Shown one piece after another: positions 1 through 9,926 of a stretch of 64,000 bases of DNA. The DNA is from Dacryopinax spathularia (taxonomy: Eukaryota > Basidiomycota > Dacrymycetes > Dacrymycetales > Dacrymycetaceae), in assembly GCA_037974965.1 (NCBI GenBank), contig JBBPFI010000006.1, positions 806,001 through 870,000 on the forward strand, read 5' to 3'. How positions within the stretch are numbered: the first letter of the stretch is position 1; every line of letters starts with the position of its first letter. The position numbers were made by a program, and so were the translations under genes. The notes below the pieces were generated by a model that saw only the letters and a list, made by a program, of their open reading frames with translations, made no database searches and was not told where the DNA came from.

Positions 1-384
1 GAAAATTGCCATGGAGAGCATCTCCGGCGGTCCAGGCCTGCGAATCGTCCTTTCAGCCTTCGACTGGTTGTGTAGAAGTGTTCCACGTACCAGATGGTCG
101 AACTTACCAACCTTGTCCCAGAACGCTTCGATCGACTTGACATCCTTAGCATCGATCGTCAACCCAGAAACAGAGCCCTGGAAGGCCGGGTTGCTTTTCA
201 ACAACTTGGCAACAGCAGCGTCGACCTTTGCCTGGCTGCTGGAGGAGATGATGACCTTTGCGCCATGTTCGAGTGACCCTTTGGCTACGGAGTAGCCGAT
301 ACCGGACGAGCCGCCCACCACGACGACTAGCTTGCCAACGAGGTGTCTGAGGGAGGGGGCACTTTGGGCAGTTGCAATAGACAT
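1..384 (-). CDS. SDR-fold protein, 5' part only (runs off the window)
   Basis: N-terminal part of a short-chain dehydrogenase/reductase-like protein; the gene continues past base 1. The start ATG is at 384. The protein begins MSIATAQSAPSLRHLVGKL, followed by a Rossmann beta strand and the cofactor loop GGSSGIG. A short intron follows the FDHLV segment, then an exon reading AWTAGDALHGNF runs off the edge. It is nearly identical in layout to the complete gene at 1071-2060, so the two are tandem duplicates. The substrate cannot be told. The relatives in this window lack the usual catalytic Tyr and Lys, so this copy may share that loss, but the relevant exon lies outside the window. A TATA-like element is at 468-473. 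Confidence 0.85.
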   Translation of the reverse strand, partial: MSIATAQSAPSLRHLVGKLVVVVGGSSGIGYSVAKGSLEHGAKVIISSSSQAKVDAAVAKLLKSNPAFQGSVSGLTIDAKDVKSIEAFWDKVGKFDHLVRGTLLHNQSKAERTIRRPGPPEMLSMAIF

Positions 385-1070
385 GACTGTAGCCTTGTAG
401 TTGTTCTGCTGTGATCCTTAGAGCCTCAGGGGAGATATAGACCGTAGACATCGCTTGAGCAGAGGTACTTATATGGATTATTAGTAATCCAATTGGTCGA
501 CCGCGCAACCGGCGTCCGGGCAGCTCGAACGCCCAAGCCCATCGGTCCATCGATGTCCACGACCATCCACGGCTGTCCACGCCTTTCGGCCCAGTACGTA
601 TTGCCGTTATACCGTAAAAAATCGGAGAGGCACGACCTTGGCAGTGCGGGGAGCGGTGAGGAACACGACGCGCCCTCCGAGCAGCGGACTTGCGCACCAT
701 AACGCGGGATCATGCGAAGAGCGCGTCGGACAGATTACGGACAAGACTATTCCGCCGCCTCATCCGCCACGGTTTCTCCGAAAAACAAAAGGAATGACTC
801 ATGGGTTATGCAACTGGACTGATTACTTCAACCTGGAAACGTAATAAACCCAGTACATACTTTAGGTAACTAACTTAGCTTGACTTCGCAGATTCAGTCA
901 CTGAGCCATCTTGCTCTTCGTCTCCTTGATGCAGGTTTCCAAATCTATTTCTCATTGTCATCTCTACACCCAATATCATTCAGTTCATTACTCTCGCTCT
1001 TCGTCATCTCATCTTGTACTCTCATCGACTGTCTGATTCGCATTGAGATCCCATGCTCTTCCACCACGCC
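385..1070. other. Intergenic: promoter of the first SDR and 3' flank of the second
   Basis: No gene seen. The left part holds the TATA-like element (468-473, minus) and a segment around 480-570 that resembles the region upstream of the SDR gene at 1071-2060. The right part is probably 3' UTR of the gene at 1071-2060. Confidence 0.5.
468..473 (-). promoter_or_regulatory. TATA box of the first SDR gene
   Basis: TATAAG on the minus strand, 84 bp upstream of the ATG at 384. The equivalent position upstream of the tandem paralogue also carries a TATA-like element. Confidence 0.5.
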
Positions 1071-2060
1071 TCACGCCAGCAGTGCACCACCCTCAACATC
1101 GATAGTCTGCCCAGTCATATTCGTGCACTTCATCAGGAACAGATAGGTCTCTGCGACCTCGTCGGGCTGAGCGGTATGCTTCACAAGGGAGTGCTCGGCA
1201 AAGTTCTTCAGGAGGCCGGCTCGCACGTCAGCGGGCATGCCGTCCCAGAGCTGGATTATGGTCAACTGGGATCCTGCTGCAATGCATCTGGAGGCTTACC
1301 TCTGTCTCTACACCACCCGGCGCGACTGTGTTGACACTATTGCACAGTGCGTTAGTTCGATCCCATTTGACTTAGGAAAGGAGCAGACACACCGAATGGG
1401 AGCCAAGTCGACCGCAAGACCACGGGTGATGCTCTCTACAGCTCCAGCAACAGCTGTCCATTGGTCAGCTACTGACCGCCTTGTATCGACAATCCCTGCG
1501 TACCAGCAGTCATAGCCCATCCCTTAGCGGGCTTGCGAACGACAGTCCCGACTGACATCGTGACTGACGCTCCTGGGTTGAAGAGTCCCTTCTTATACGC
1601 GTACTTGGCCGACAGGACGGGTCCCCAAAATCGGACGTCGAAGATGCCCTTCTGGGTCTCGAGGTCTTCCTCCATGAAGTTCATGAGGAGGGGATCACCC
1701 GCGGTCCAGACCTATTCATACATTCTAGGTAAGCTTGGTACCACGTAGTTCAGATGTTTGACGCACCAGATGGTCAAACTTCCCAACCCGATCCCAAAAC
1801 GCCTCAATAGACTTGACATCCTTCGCATTGAGCGTCAAGCCGGAGACGGAGCCCTCGAACAACGGGTTGCTCTTCAAGAGCTTGGCAACAGCAGCATCGA
1901 CCTTGGCCTGGCTGCTGGAGGAGATGATGACTTTCGCGCCGTGCTCGAGGGAGCCTTTGGCGACTGAGTAGCCGATGCCGGACGAACCGCCAACCACGAC
2001 GACTAGCTTGCCGACGAGGTGTCGGAGGGATGGGGCACTCTGGGCAGTAGCGATAGACAT
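1071..2060 (-). CDS. Atypical SDR-fold protein, tandem paralogue
   Basis: Complete minus-strand gene with short introns; start ATG at 2060, stop at 1071. Order of landmarks: GGSSGIG cofactor loop, an acidic/Lys-rich helix region, FDHLV strand end, VWTAGDP, a Phe-Trp-Gly region, a strand with SVGTVVRKP, then the helix that normally carries Tyr-x3-Lys, then VDLAPIR and the C-terminal GQTIDVEGG strand. Joining exons at 1508 and 1452 gives GWAMTAAVAGAVES, so Thr and Ala stand where Tyr and Lys normally stand. The fold is therefore clear but classical SDR catalysis is doubtful. It resembles the divergent bacterial SDR group typified by PRK07041. It forms a tandem pair with the gene at 1-384 and has a third relative at 23877-24928. 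Confidence 0.88.
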
Positions 2061-2873
2061 GGTTGTTGGATGACGTTCAGTAGTTACGCAGGAGTCGTCA
2101 GGTTGATCTGCAAGGTACACGTCGTCGCTTGAGTAGGCCTAGTTATATCCGCCAGCCGGAGATCGCCAGCACATGTGGATTACGTCGTTGCTCGCAGCTT
2201 CGACGCCTCAACCGCTGTGCCGGCCCGGCGATCCATCGACGTCCACGATCACCCATGTTCTCATCTCATCGTGTCGGCAACGTAAGCCATTGTAGGGGAC
2301 TCGGCTCAACAGCTGCGATAATTTGCACAGAGAAATGCAGGGGCTTTAGGAGAGTGGCTAAGGGACCGGATGTTCCATCCTCGTTCCGGCGCGTTCCTAC
2401 GACAACTTGCAAGCATGGACAGGTGGCTCGCTCCGGAAAGACGGCGAACAACAGGTCTTACAGTAGCATCAGAACAGAACTACCGCTGGCCAGCAACAAC
2501 GACATTATCTGGGACTTTCTGCAGAGAATAATTGTGGAAAGTGCATGTAAGCACTTGCCCCACGAAAGACCACGCAAGACTAAAATGGAAAAGCGATCCG
2601 GACTGACGAGTGGCGGCGGTTAGGAGATGCGGTGGCGGCGGTTAGGAATGCCAACCTCTTTTGAAGATCCATGAAAAGAAATGAAGTACTTCTTGCGATA
2701 GTTATATCGATCCCAAAAATTAGTAAAGTCACGTAAGAGATAAGCCTGACAATCGATCGGACGTGACCGCAAGGTGCCAAAACGCGACGCGTGCTGTCGT
2801 CGCCTCGTCCCTACATTCTTGTAGGGCAACCTCTTACAGCAACCACATTCTTGATTATCTCTTTTGTATATGT
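2061..2873. other. Divergent intergenic region (SDR / POLK)
   Basis: No gene seen. It holds the promoter of the minus-strand SDR gene (TATA-like element 2142-2147) and that of the plus-strand polymerase gene starting at 2874. The stretch around 2225-2255 resembles 535-570 upstream of the other SDR copy (shared core CCATCGA-GTCCACGA). Confidence 0.5.
2142..2147 (-). promoter_or_regulatory. TATA-like element of the second SDR gene
   Basis: TATAAC on the minus strand, 82 bp before the ATG at 2060. It sits in a stretch similar to the promoter of the tandem copy: a TCGCTTGAG core precedes both TATA elements on the plus strand. Confidence 0.45.
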
Positions 2874-5173
2874 ATGCCCCCGCCTAAGCCTCCAGAAGTC
2901 GATTCTCTTGTCAAGAGGCTTGCTGGGCCATCTACGAACAAGGCTGGACTAGCACAGGATCAGAGTGAGATCAACCGGATTATCGCTGAAGCGTCCAAGG
3001 TACATCCCTGCACGCAGATCTCGATGAACTGGCTCTGACAGCTGTCCACAGGGCTCGAAATTCTACGAAGTACGGCATCCTCTCGACGAGCTGGGATGCC
3101 GTTCTGACTCTACGTGCAGAATGAGAAGCGCAAAGATGAAGAGCTCACTGCTCGTATCAATCGCCTGCTGGAAAAGCGTGACTCCGTCATCAAAGGCGCT
3201 GATCTAGCGAGGTTAGAGAAAGCAGCGGACCAGATCGTACGCCCTTCCGCTCCTTCCGGAAGAAATATATGCTGATCGTAATACAGCTAGTCGAAATGGA
3301 AGCCAAACGAGATCTTTCACAGCTCATCGTACATGTCGATGCCGATGCGTTCTATGCTAGCGTTGAAGTCATGGATAATCCGGACCTGAAGGGAAAGGCT
3401 TTCGGTGTTGGAGGCGGGGTGCTTACGACGGCCTCATACGAGGCACGCAAATACGGTGTAAGGAGTGCAATGCCCAGTATGTCTTGCGCCACGCGCAGAT
3501 CACGCGTGCTCTGACCTTCCTTCTAGTGCACATCGCCAAGAAGCTTCATCCGGATCTGATCATCGTCCCCTGCCGTTTTCCCCGCTATTCGGAAGTCTCG
3601 AAGTCAATGATGAGCGTCCTGCAGCGCTTTGATCCCAACATGCATCCTGCTGGCTTTGATGAAGCCTATCTCAAGTACGCCCTGCCTTGTGACTGTATTT
3701 CCATGCGCGCTGACATGCAGGTCAGCATCACGATGTATTGTGCTGAACACGAGCTGGATCCGGAGGAATGCGTGCAGATCATTCGGGAAGAGGTGCATAA
3801 GGAGACGGGGTTGACGATCAGTGCGGGTATTGCACCGAACAAGGTGCGCAGCGCGGACTCCTTTCCTCGACAGCAGCTGTCTGATGCAACTTCTAGATGC
3901 TCGCTAAGATCTGCTCAGACCGAAACAAGCCGAACGGACAGTTCATGCTTCCCTTTGACCGTCGCGCTATCGTTGCCTTCATGAAGGACCTTAGCGTGCG
4001 GAAGGTGCCCGGGATAGGCAGGGTGAACGAGCGCGTTCTCGAGGCAATCGGGGTAAAGGTGCGTACAATCAATTCTGCTCATAGAGCAGCTCCTGACGAA
4101 AGTCAGACTTGTGGCGACATCTACACCCAACGAGCAGTCATCACCCTCCTCGACCACGAACTCGGCCTACACGGTCTCCTGCAAGCCCACCTAGGGATAA
4201 GCAGCAACAGAATCGAGCCTCCGATCCGCGAAGCTCGGAAGAGCGTAGGCGTAGAACGCACATTCAGCGCCGTGGGCGATACGGCCAAGTTGATGGAGAT
4301 ACTGGAAAATATCGCGGAGAGCTTGGAGGAGGATTGTGAGCAGACTGGATGGGCTGGGAAGACTTTAACGTTGAAGTATAAGCTGCATACGTATGAAGGT
4401 GAGCTTGCGCATGCCCTCGTATGGAACGCGATTGACCGGCTCTGCAGTCTTCACGCGAGCTAGGTCGCTCGACCGATACATAAAAAGCAAGGAGGATCTG
4501 TTCTCTGTAAGATGCATGTTCTTCCCCCTTACGTACCGCTGATCATTATCAGATCGGCTCTGAGCTGCTACGCAAAGAGCTTCCACTGAGAGTCCGCTTA
4601 CTGGGCCTGCGGTTGACCCAATTGAAGGACTTGCGCGATAAAGGCGAGAAGGGGATCAAGCGGGTATGTCTTTCCACGTCAAGTTTTGGCAGGCCTGGTC
4701 TGACTGTTTTCAAGTTCTTCAAGGATGCAGGCAATGAGCCACCAAGGAAGCGTACTCGCCTGAACGACGAAGAGGATACTCAGATGGGATCTATGATGGA
4801 AGATGATGTCGAAGAGACCCCCATGGACGATGGGGATGCTCGAGGGACAACCATGACGCCAAATGCCAGCCCCAGCCGAGATAGCAAGCGGATTTCGCCT
4901 AACGGCAAAGGCCGACCAGCGGCCGAGGAGGAAGAACCTTCAGATGGACGGCAGAGACTCGTCTGTCCGATCTGCTCGAGCTCGCTTCTTACCGACAACG
5001 ACGGATTCAACGCTCATGTCGACTATTGTTTGAGTCGAGGCGCGATTGCTGAACTGGCGACGATGGGTTCAGATGATTTCCCTCCTGCCGTATCACCCAA
5101 GAAGAAACCGGCGGTCCCACCGAAAAGCCGAACATCATCGAATCCATTTCTCTTGAGCAAGAAATCGAAGTGA
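2874..5173 (+). CDS. POLK: DNA polymerase kappa (Y-family translesion polymerase)
   Basis: Nuclear Y-family polymerase that bypasses damaged template bases. The start at 2874 ([10 protein letters not shown]) begins an N-clasp region typical of the kappa/DinB branch ([16 protein letters not shown]). The palm motif [12 protein letters not shown] carries metal-binding Asp and Glu; after removing an intron the second catalytic motif reads GFDEAYLNIT (Asp-Glu kept; the common Ser-Leu before them is Gly-Phe). A helix-hairpin-helix region ([12 protein letters not shown]) and little-finger domain ([10 protein letters not shown]) follow. Near the C-terminus is one UBZ4-type ubiquitin-binding zinc finger (CPIC, HVDYC). 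The extreme C-terminus is basic (LLSKKSK); I see no clear PIP box. Several short introns, including an 18-nt exon at 3052-3069. Same strand as the next two genes. Confidence 0.95.
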
Positions 5174-5430
5174 GCAATTTTAATAGTTGGATTGTATGAT
5201 CTCCAATGCTGTAACATTATTACGAGAGAGTTACAGTAGCATTGTATAACGCAGCATAACAATGATTTATTATAGCCGTTCCTCATGCCGGCGCGTCCCG
5301 GATGCCCCGCGTCATAGTCGGGTCCCAAAATTTCGGAGGTCCCTACTCCGGACTGACTGACCGTCCCTCAAGCGCTCGTCCTACTATATACCCACTAAAT
5401 TCTCGTAGGAGTCCTGCAAGGATAACCACG

Positions 5431-7608
5431 ATGTTCGCCAACTATCTGGCCAATGCCATAGGTCGTGCAGGCTGCGTGGCCGGTCCTTCAAGGCGACATC
5501 TTTCGACAGCGCCGGTGCGCGCATTGGGTCGACCTCAGGTCGTGCGACCAAGACTGCCTCGATGCTGGAATGGCTCAAGTGGACCCTCTGCCCACGTTCG
5601 GCCTAATTCGACATCCTCTCCTGGCTCTGAACCAGAACGGAAACGATCACTATGGGCTCCCATGGCGGTCATCGTCCTAACCGCTACTGGGATAACGCTA
5701 TACTACACCAACCAACCCTTCCGGCACACCGTCCTAGCCGTCAAGCGGTGCAGCATCTTCGGCGTCGCTGTCGTAGCTTCCGTAATAGACTACAAGATCA
5801 CGATCAACACGACGCACCAGACCCCGGAGGAGATGTTCGACGCCTACTCGCGGTGTCATAAGCGGAGCGCGGAGCGGGTGCTCGAGGCGCTCAGGCTGAA
5901 CGGAGGGATATACATCAAGCTGGGGCAGCATGTCTCTTCTGTTCGGCTGTTACCGACAGAATGGACGAGCACGATGCGGCCGCTGCAGGATCAGTGTCCG
6001 ATGACGCCGATAGACGAGGTGGAGGAACTGTTCTTGGAGGATACGGGGAAGACACTGAAGGAGCTGTTCTCGAGCTTTGACCCGGAGCCGGTGGGGGTTG
6101 CGAGTCTGGCGCAGGTGCATATGGCGGTGGATAGGGAGACGGGGAGGAAGGTGGCGGTCAAGATACAGCACCCGCATTTGGAGGAGTTTGCAGCTGTCGA
6201 GTGCGTAGTTTTTTGTTGCAGGGCTTGAGGCGCATATTGAGAGCTGGTTCGCAGTATCAAGACCACTATGTTTGCCATGGACTGGGTGAAGGCGCTGTTT
6301 CCCAAGTGAGCTCTCTTTGAGTATGCGCTGTACTTTGTCTGACGGCTGCTCCTAGCTTCGAGTTCTCCTGGCTAGGGGAAGAGATGCAAGAAAACCTCCC
6401 ACTAGAGATGGACTTCACTCACGAAGCGCGCAATGCCGAGCGAGCCATAAAAGACTTCGAGTCCGACGCCCACACATCCCTCTACATCCCCCAAGTCCTC
6501 TGGGCAAACCGGCGCTCAATGGTGATGGAGTACATCGAGGGTGCGCGGGTGGACGACCTGCCCTTCCTGGCAAAGCATGGGATAGACCGGAATCGGGTGT
6601 CGCAGGAGCTGTCGAGGATCTTTTCGGAGATGGTGTATATCAAGGGGTTCTTCCATGCGGATCCGCATCCGGGGAATCTGTTGATTCGGCCTGCACCGCC
6701 GGGAAGCAGGAGTCCGTATAACTTTGAGATTGTTCTCTTGGATCATGGTGCGTGCCTGTCTACTCAGGTGGGCGTTGGACATTGACCGTGTGCGCCAGGG
6801 TTATACTTCGATCTGGACGACGAGCTGAGGGTGAATTATGCGCGATTATGGCTCACGCTCGTGGCACCGAATTCGGACGAAACCCGGCGAGCAAGGCGGA
6901 AGTATGCCAAGCTAGTAGGAAACATAGACGACGACCTGGTACGCTGCCTTCCTCTTGCACTCGATAGCATATAGCTTACACCTTCGCAGTACCCGCTATT
7001 CGAGAGCGTCATCACCGGCCGAGCTGGCTTAGCGGGGACATGGGACAGCGAGGAGGAGGCTGCGCAGAAGAAGCAAAAGCGGCCTGGAAGCGTTATGGAC
7101 CTGCTGCCAGCCTCGGAAGAGGAGATGGAGCGTATGAGGCGAGCGATCATCTCGCGAGAAGGGTTGATCTCCGATCTCTTTCATTTGCTGAGGACTGTCC
7201 CAAGGTATGTGCCCTCGTGACACCAGTCGGAGGAGAGGCTGACTCGGCGACAGACGATTGTTGATGGTCCTCAAGCTGAACGACCTTACACGAAACCTCG
7301 ACCAAGCATTATGCACCACACACGGCGAAACCCGAATATTCATCATCGTCGCGCGTTACTGCGGGCTAGCAGTCTGGCAAGCCGAGCTCAAAGCGCTCCG
7401 ACAGCGCTGGGCATGGCAAGGACTATCATTCTCCATCCTCCGGCAGCTAACGACAAGCTGGTTGAAGTATCACGCGATCTGGAATGGGCTGTGGTTTGCT
7501 GAGGTCGCTATGGACTGCAGGGCGGGGGCGGTGAGCGCTTTTAGATGGGTTACACATTTATACCGGGGTCTGGGGGCGGCCAACCAGGCTGCTGCTGGGA
7601 TACTGTAA
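5431..7608 (+). CDS. MCP2: Mitochondrial ABC1/ADCK1-family kinase-like protein (MCP2-like)
   Basis: UbiB/ABC1 atypical kinase. The chosen ATG at 5431 gives an Arg/Ser-rich, acid-poor N-terminus (MFANYLANAIGRAG) that looks like a mitochondrial presequence, then a membrane segment (APMAVIVLTATGITLYY). Family motifs follow in order: KxGQ in YIKLGQHVSS, the Ala/Lys strand VAVKIQHP, EMDFTHEARNAE, MVMEYIEGA, the catalytic loop HADPHPGN and the metal-binding DHG. Introns interrupt the kinase region. Length and order fit yeast Mcp2 and human ADCK1, inner-membrane proteins tied to mitochondrial lipid and CoQ homeostasis. The assignment to ADCK1 rather than other ABC1 members rests on the ending (WAWQGLSFSILRQL, YHAIWNGLW) and is less certain than the family. 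Confidence 0.9.
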
Positions 7609-7974
7609 TGTTATACTTATAGATGTGATGGTTGTAATTCTTGAGGATAATGCTCTCGTTCATATTCAAGGTTCTGAGTACATTGTTGCAGCGGTCGAGT
7701 CCCGCTGAGTACCCGCCGGGTCATTGTTGCGCGTCGGATGCACGCTTCCCCACATCGTATGCCGTTGTCGGCCGAGGAGAATGGTACGGTTAGCTCGCCC
7801 CCTTATCACTGATGAGCCCCTTATCATAGGGGATGCATGCGCATGTAACTACGGAGGTGCACCTATTCACCACGAGTTGAATATAGCCCAGCAGTGAGGC
7901 CAGCGTGAAGGACAGCGAGCTCCTTTCTCGTCCACCACCACCTCATCCTCCTTCCCTGTACGCGTCTTGTTCCA
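7609..7974. other. Intergenic between MCP2-like and BLH1
   Basis: About 370 bp holding the MCP2-like 3' flank and the BLH1 promoter. A GGTCGAGTCCC stretch near 7686 resembles a tRNA B box but no cloverleaf or A box fits it. Nothing else seen. Confidence 0.4.
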
Positions 7975-9735
7975 ATGGGTTCCTCGCAGTCCACGTCTCG
8001 GACGGCTACGTCCGCCTCTGCTCTCTCTGAGAAGGCCGCGCATACCCATGAGCAGCCACGACGCTCGACCCAGCCTTCAACCGAGGAGCTCGCCGAAGCC
8101 CTCGAGTTCAACCTCGACCTCTCCACCCCCTCGGGCACCGTCTCACTCGGCGAAGTAGCGAACTGGCAAGCCGAAGTCGAGGCGGACCCGAAGCTCTCCC
8201 TGTCCCGAACGATCCTGAGCAAGAGCGACCCGAACGCGACGCTGCTCAAGCCGACTGCTAAGGTGTACGATGCGCATGTGTACAATACCCAGCTGGACTT
8301 CAAGGCTGGACCTATTACGAGCCAGAAGGCTAGCGGGAGATGCTGGATGTTCGCCACGAGTGAGTCCAAGCCCCTAAGGAGCACATATGCATGCTGATGG
8401 CTCACGCAGCGAATGTACTGCGGTACTCGATCATGAAGAAGCTCAACCTGGAGGACTTCCAGCTCTCGCAGAGCTATTTCTTCTTCTACGACAAGCTCGA
8501 GAAGTCCAACTACTACCTGGAGAACATGATCGAGCTCGCTTCCGAGCCGCTCGACTCGCGCCTCGTTTCCTACCTCAGCACCGCACCCATCAACGACGGC
8601 GGACAGTGGGACATGGCAGTGAACATCATCGAGAAGTACGGCGTTGTCCCGCAGGCTATCTTCCCCGAGTCCTTTTCCTCTTCAAACTCGCGTGCGATGG
8701 ACACGCTCCTGACGACGAAGTTGAGGGAGTACGCCCTTTCCCTCCGAAGGCAGCAGAACGACCTGCTGGCCGTCCTGCAAGCGCGGGGCGTTGCACTTGA
8801 GGCAGCACGCGCAGCCGTTCACCGCCAGCTCGAGAAGTCCAAGGGAGAGTACATGAAAGAAGTATACACCATCCTTTCCGTCGCGCTTGGTATCCCGCCG
8901 AAGGCGAGCGAGAAGTTCAAGTGGGACTACTATGACAAGACCGGCACGGCAAAGTCGTTCACCGGCACACCGCTCGAGTTCTACAAGAAGTACGCTATTA
9001 CGCCCCATGATCCTAGTACGGCATTCTCTATCGTGAACGACCCGAGGAACAAGTACAACGCGCTGTACTCCGTCGAGAGGCTTGGCAACGTCTGGGGTGC
9101 AAGGCCAGTGCTCTGTACGTCACTGTCCTTCGTCTGCTCTGCCACATGAGGCTAATTAGTATGTAGATGTGAATGCTGAGATCGACAGGCTGAAGAGTGC
9201 GATCGTCAAGAGCATCAAGGCCAACCATCCCGTCTTCTTCGGCTGTGACGTCGGCAAGGAGTCGGACCGCGATCTGGGCATCATGGACTGTGGGATCTAC
9301 GATTACGAGGTGCGTGAGCCCTCCCGGTCCGAAGCGATTGTTACTGATAGAGGGTGTGCAGAACGCATTTGATATCAAGCTTGGTCTGACGAAGGCAGAG
9401 AGGATGCAGATGGGTGAGAGTGCTATGACTCATGCGTAAGTCCAAGTCTGGCACACGTATTTGAAGTCGCGCTGACCTGGCATACCGATAGGATGGTCAT
9501 TACTGCCGTACATCTCGACGAGTCTGGCAAGCCCATACGGTACAAGGTCGAGAACTCTTGGGGAACCGATGTCGGTGACAAGGGCTTCTTCGTCATGACC
9601 GACTCTTGGTTCGACCAGTACGTCTACCAGGTGGTCGTTCCCAAGGCACTCGCCGACTCCGACCTCGTCGCTATCTTCGAGAAGGGCGAGAAGAACATGT
9701 ATCCAGCTTGGGATCCCATGGGGGCCCTCGCGTAG
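7975..9735 (+). CDS. BLH1: Bleomycin hydrolase, cytosolic papain-like aminopeptidase
   Basis: C1B cysteine peptidase that forms a hexameric barrel; the family hydrolyses bleomycin, homocysteine thiolactone and peptides. The papain triad is visible: Cys in SGRCWMFA (about residue 124), His in MTHAMVITAVH, split by an intron, and Asn in ENSWGTD. Family signatures LSQSYFFFYDKLEKSNYYLE and PINDGGQWDM are present. The C-terminus MYPAWDPMGALA matches the tail that enters the active site and sets aminopeptidase trimming. The start at 7975 follows TTCCA and gives MGSSQSTS, which fits an N-myristoylation signal (Gly2, Ser6), followed by a Ser/Thr-rich leader of about 60 residues. It ends 191 bp from the convergent BRE1 gene. 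Confidence 0.96.
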
Positions 9736-9926
9736 TGGGCGACTTGCTCGTTAGGATGGTAGATCTGTACTGTTACTGGAGTTATGTATATCCCCTCGAG
9801 ATTTGTTGTGTAAGGCATCCTTGCAGCCAAGCCTGCAGGTGTCGCGAATTATATTCCTCCCTAAGTGTGGTAAAAATACAAGTGCGTGAACGAATCCCAA
9901 GAATAAACAACAGCAAGGATGACTAG

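Noticed and set aside
7680-7720. tRNA B-box-like GGTCGAGTCCC
   Set aside because: No matching A box, acceptor stem or anticodon arm around it; the T in GGTTC is missing.
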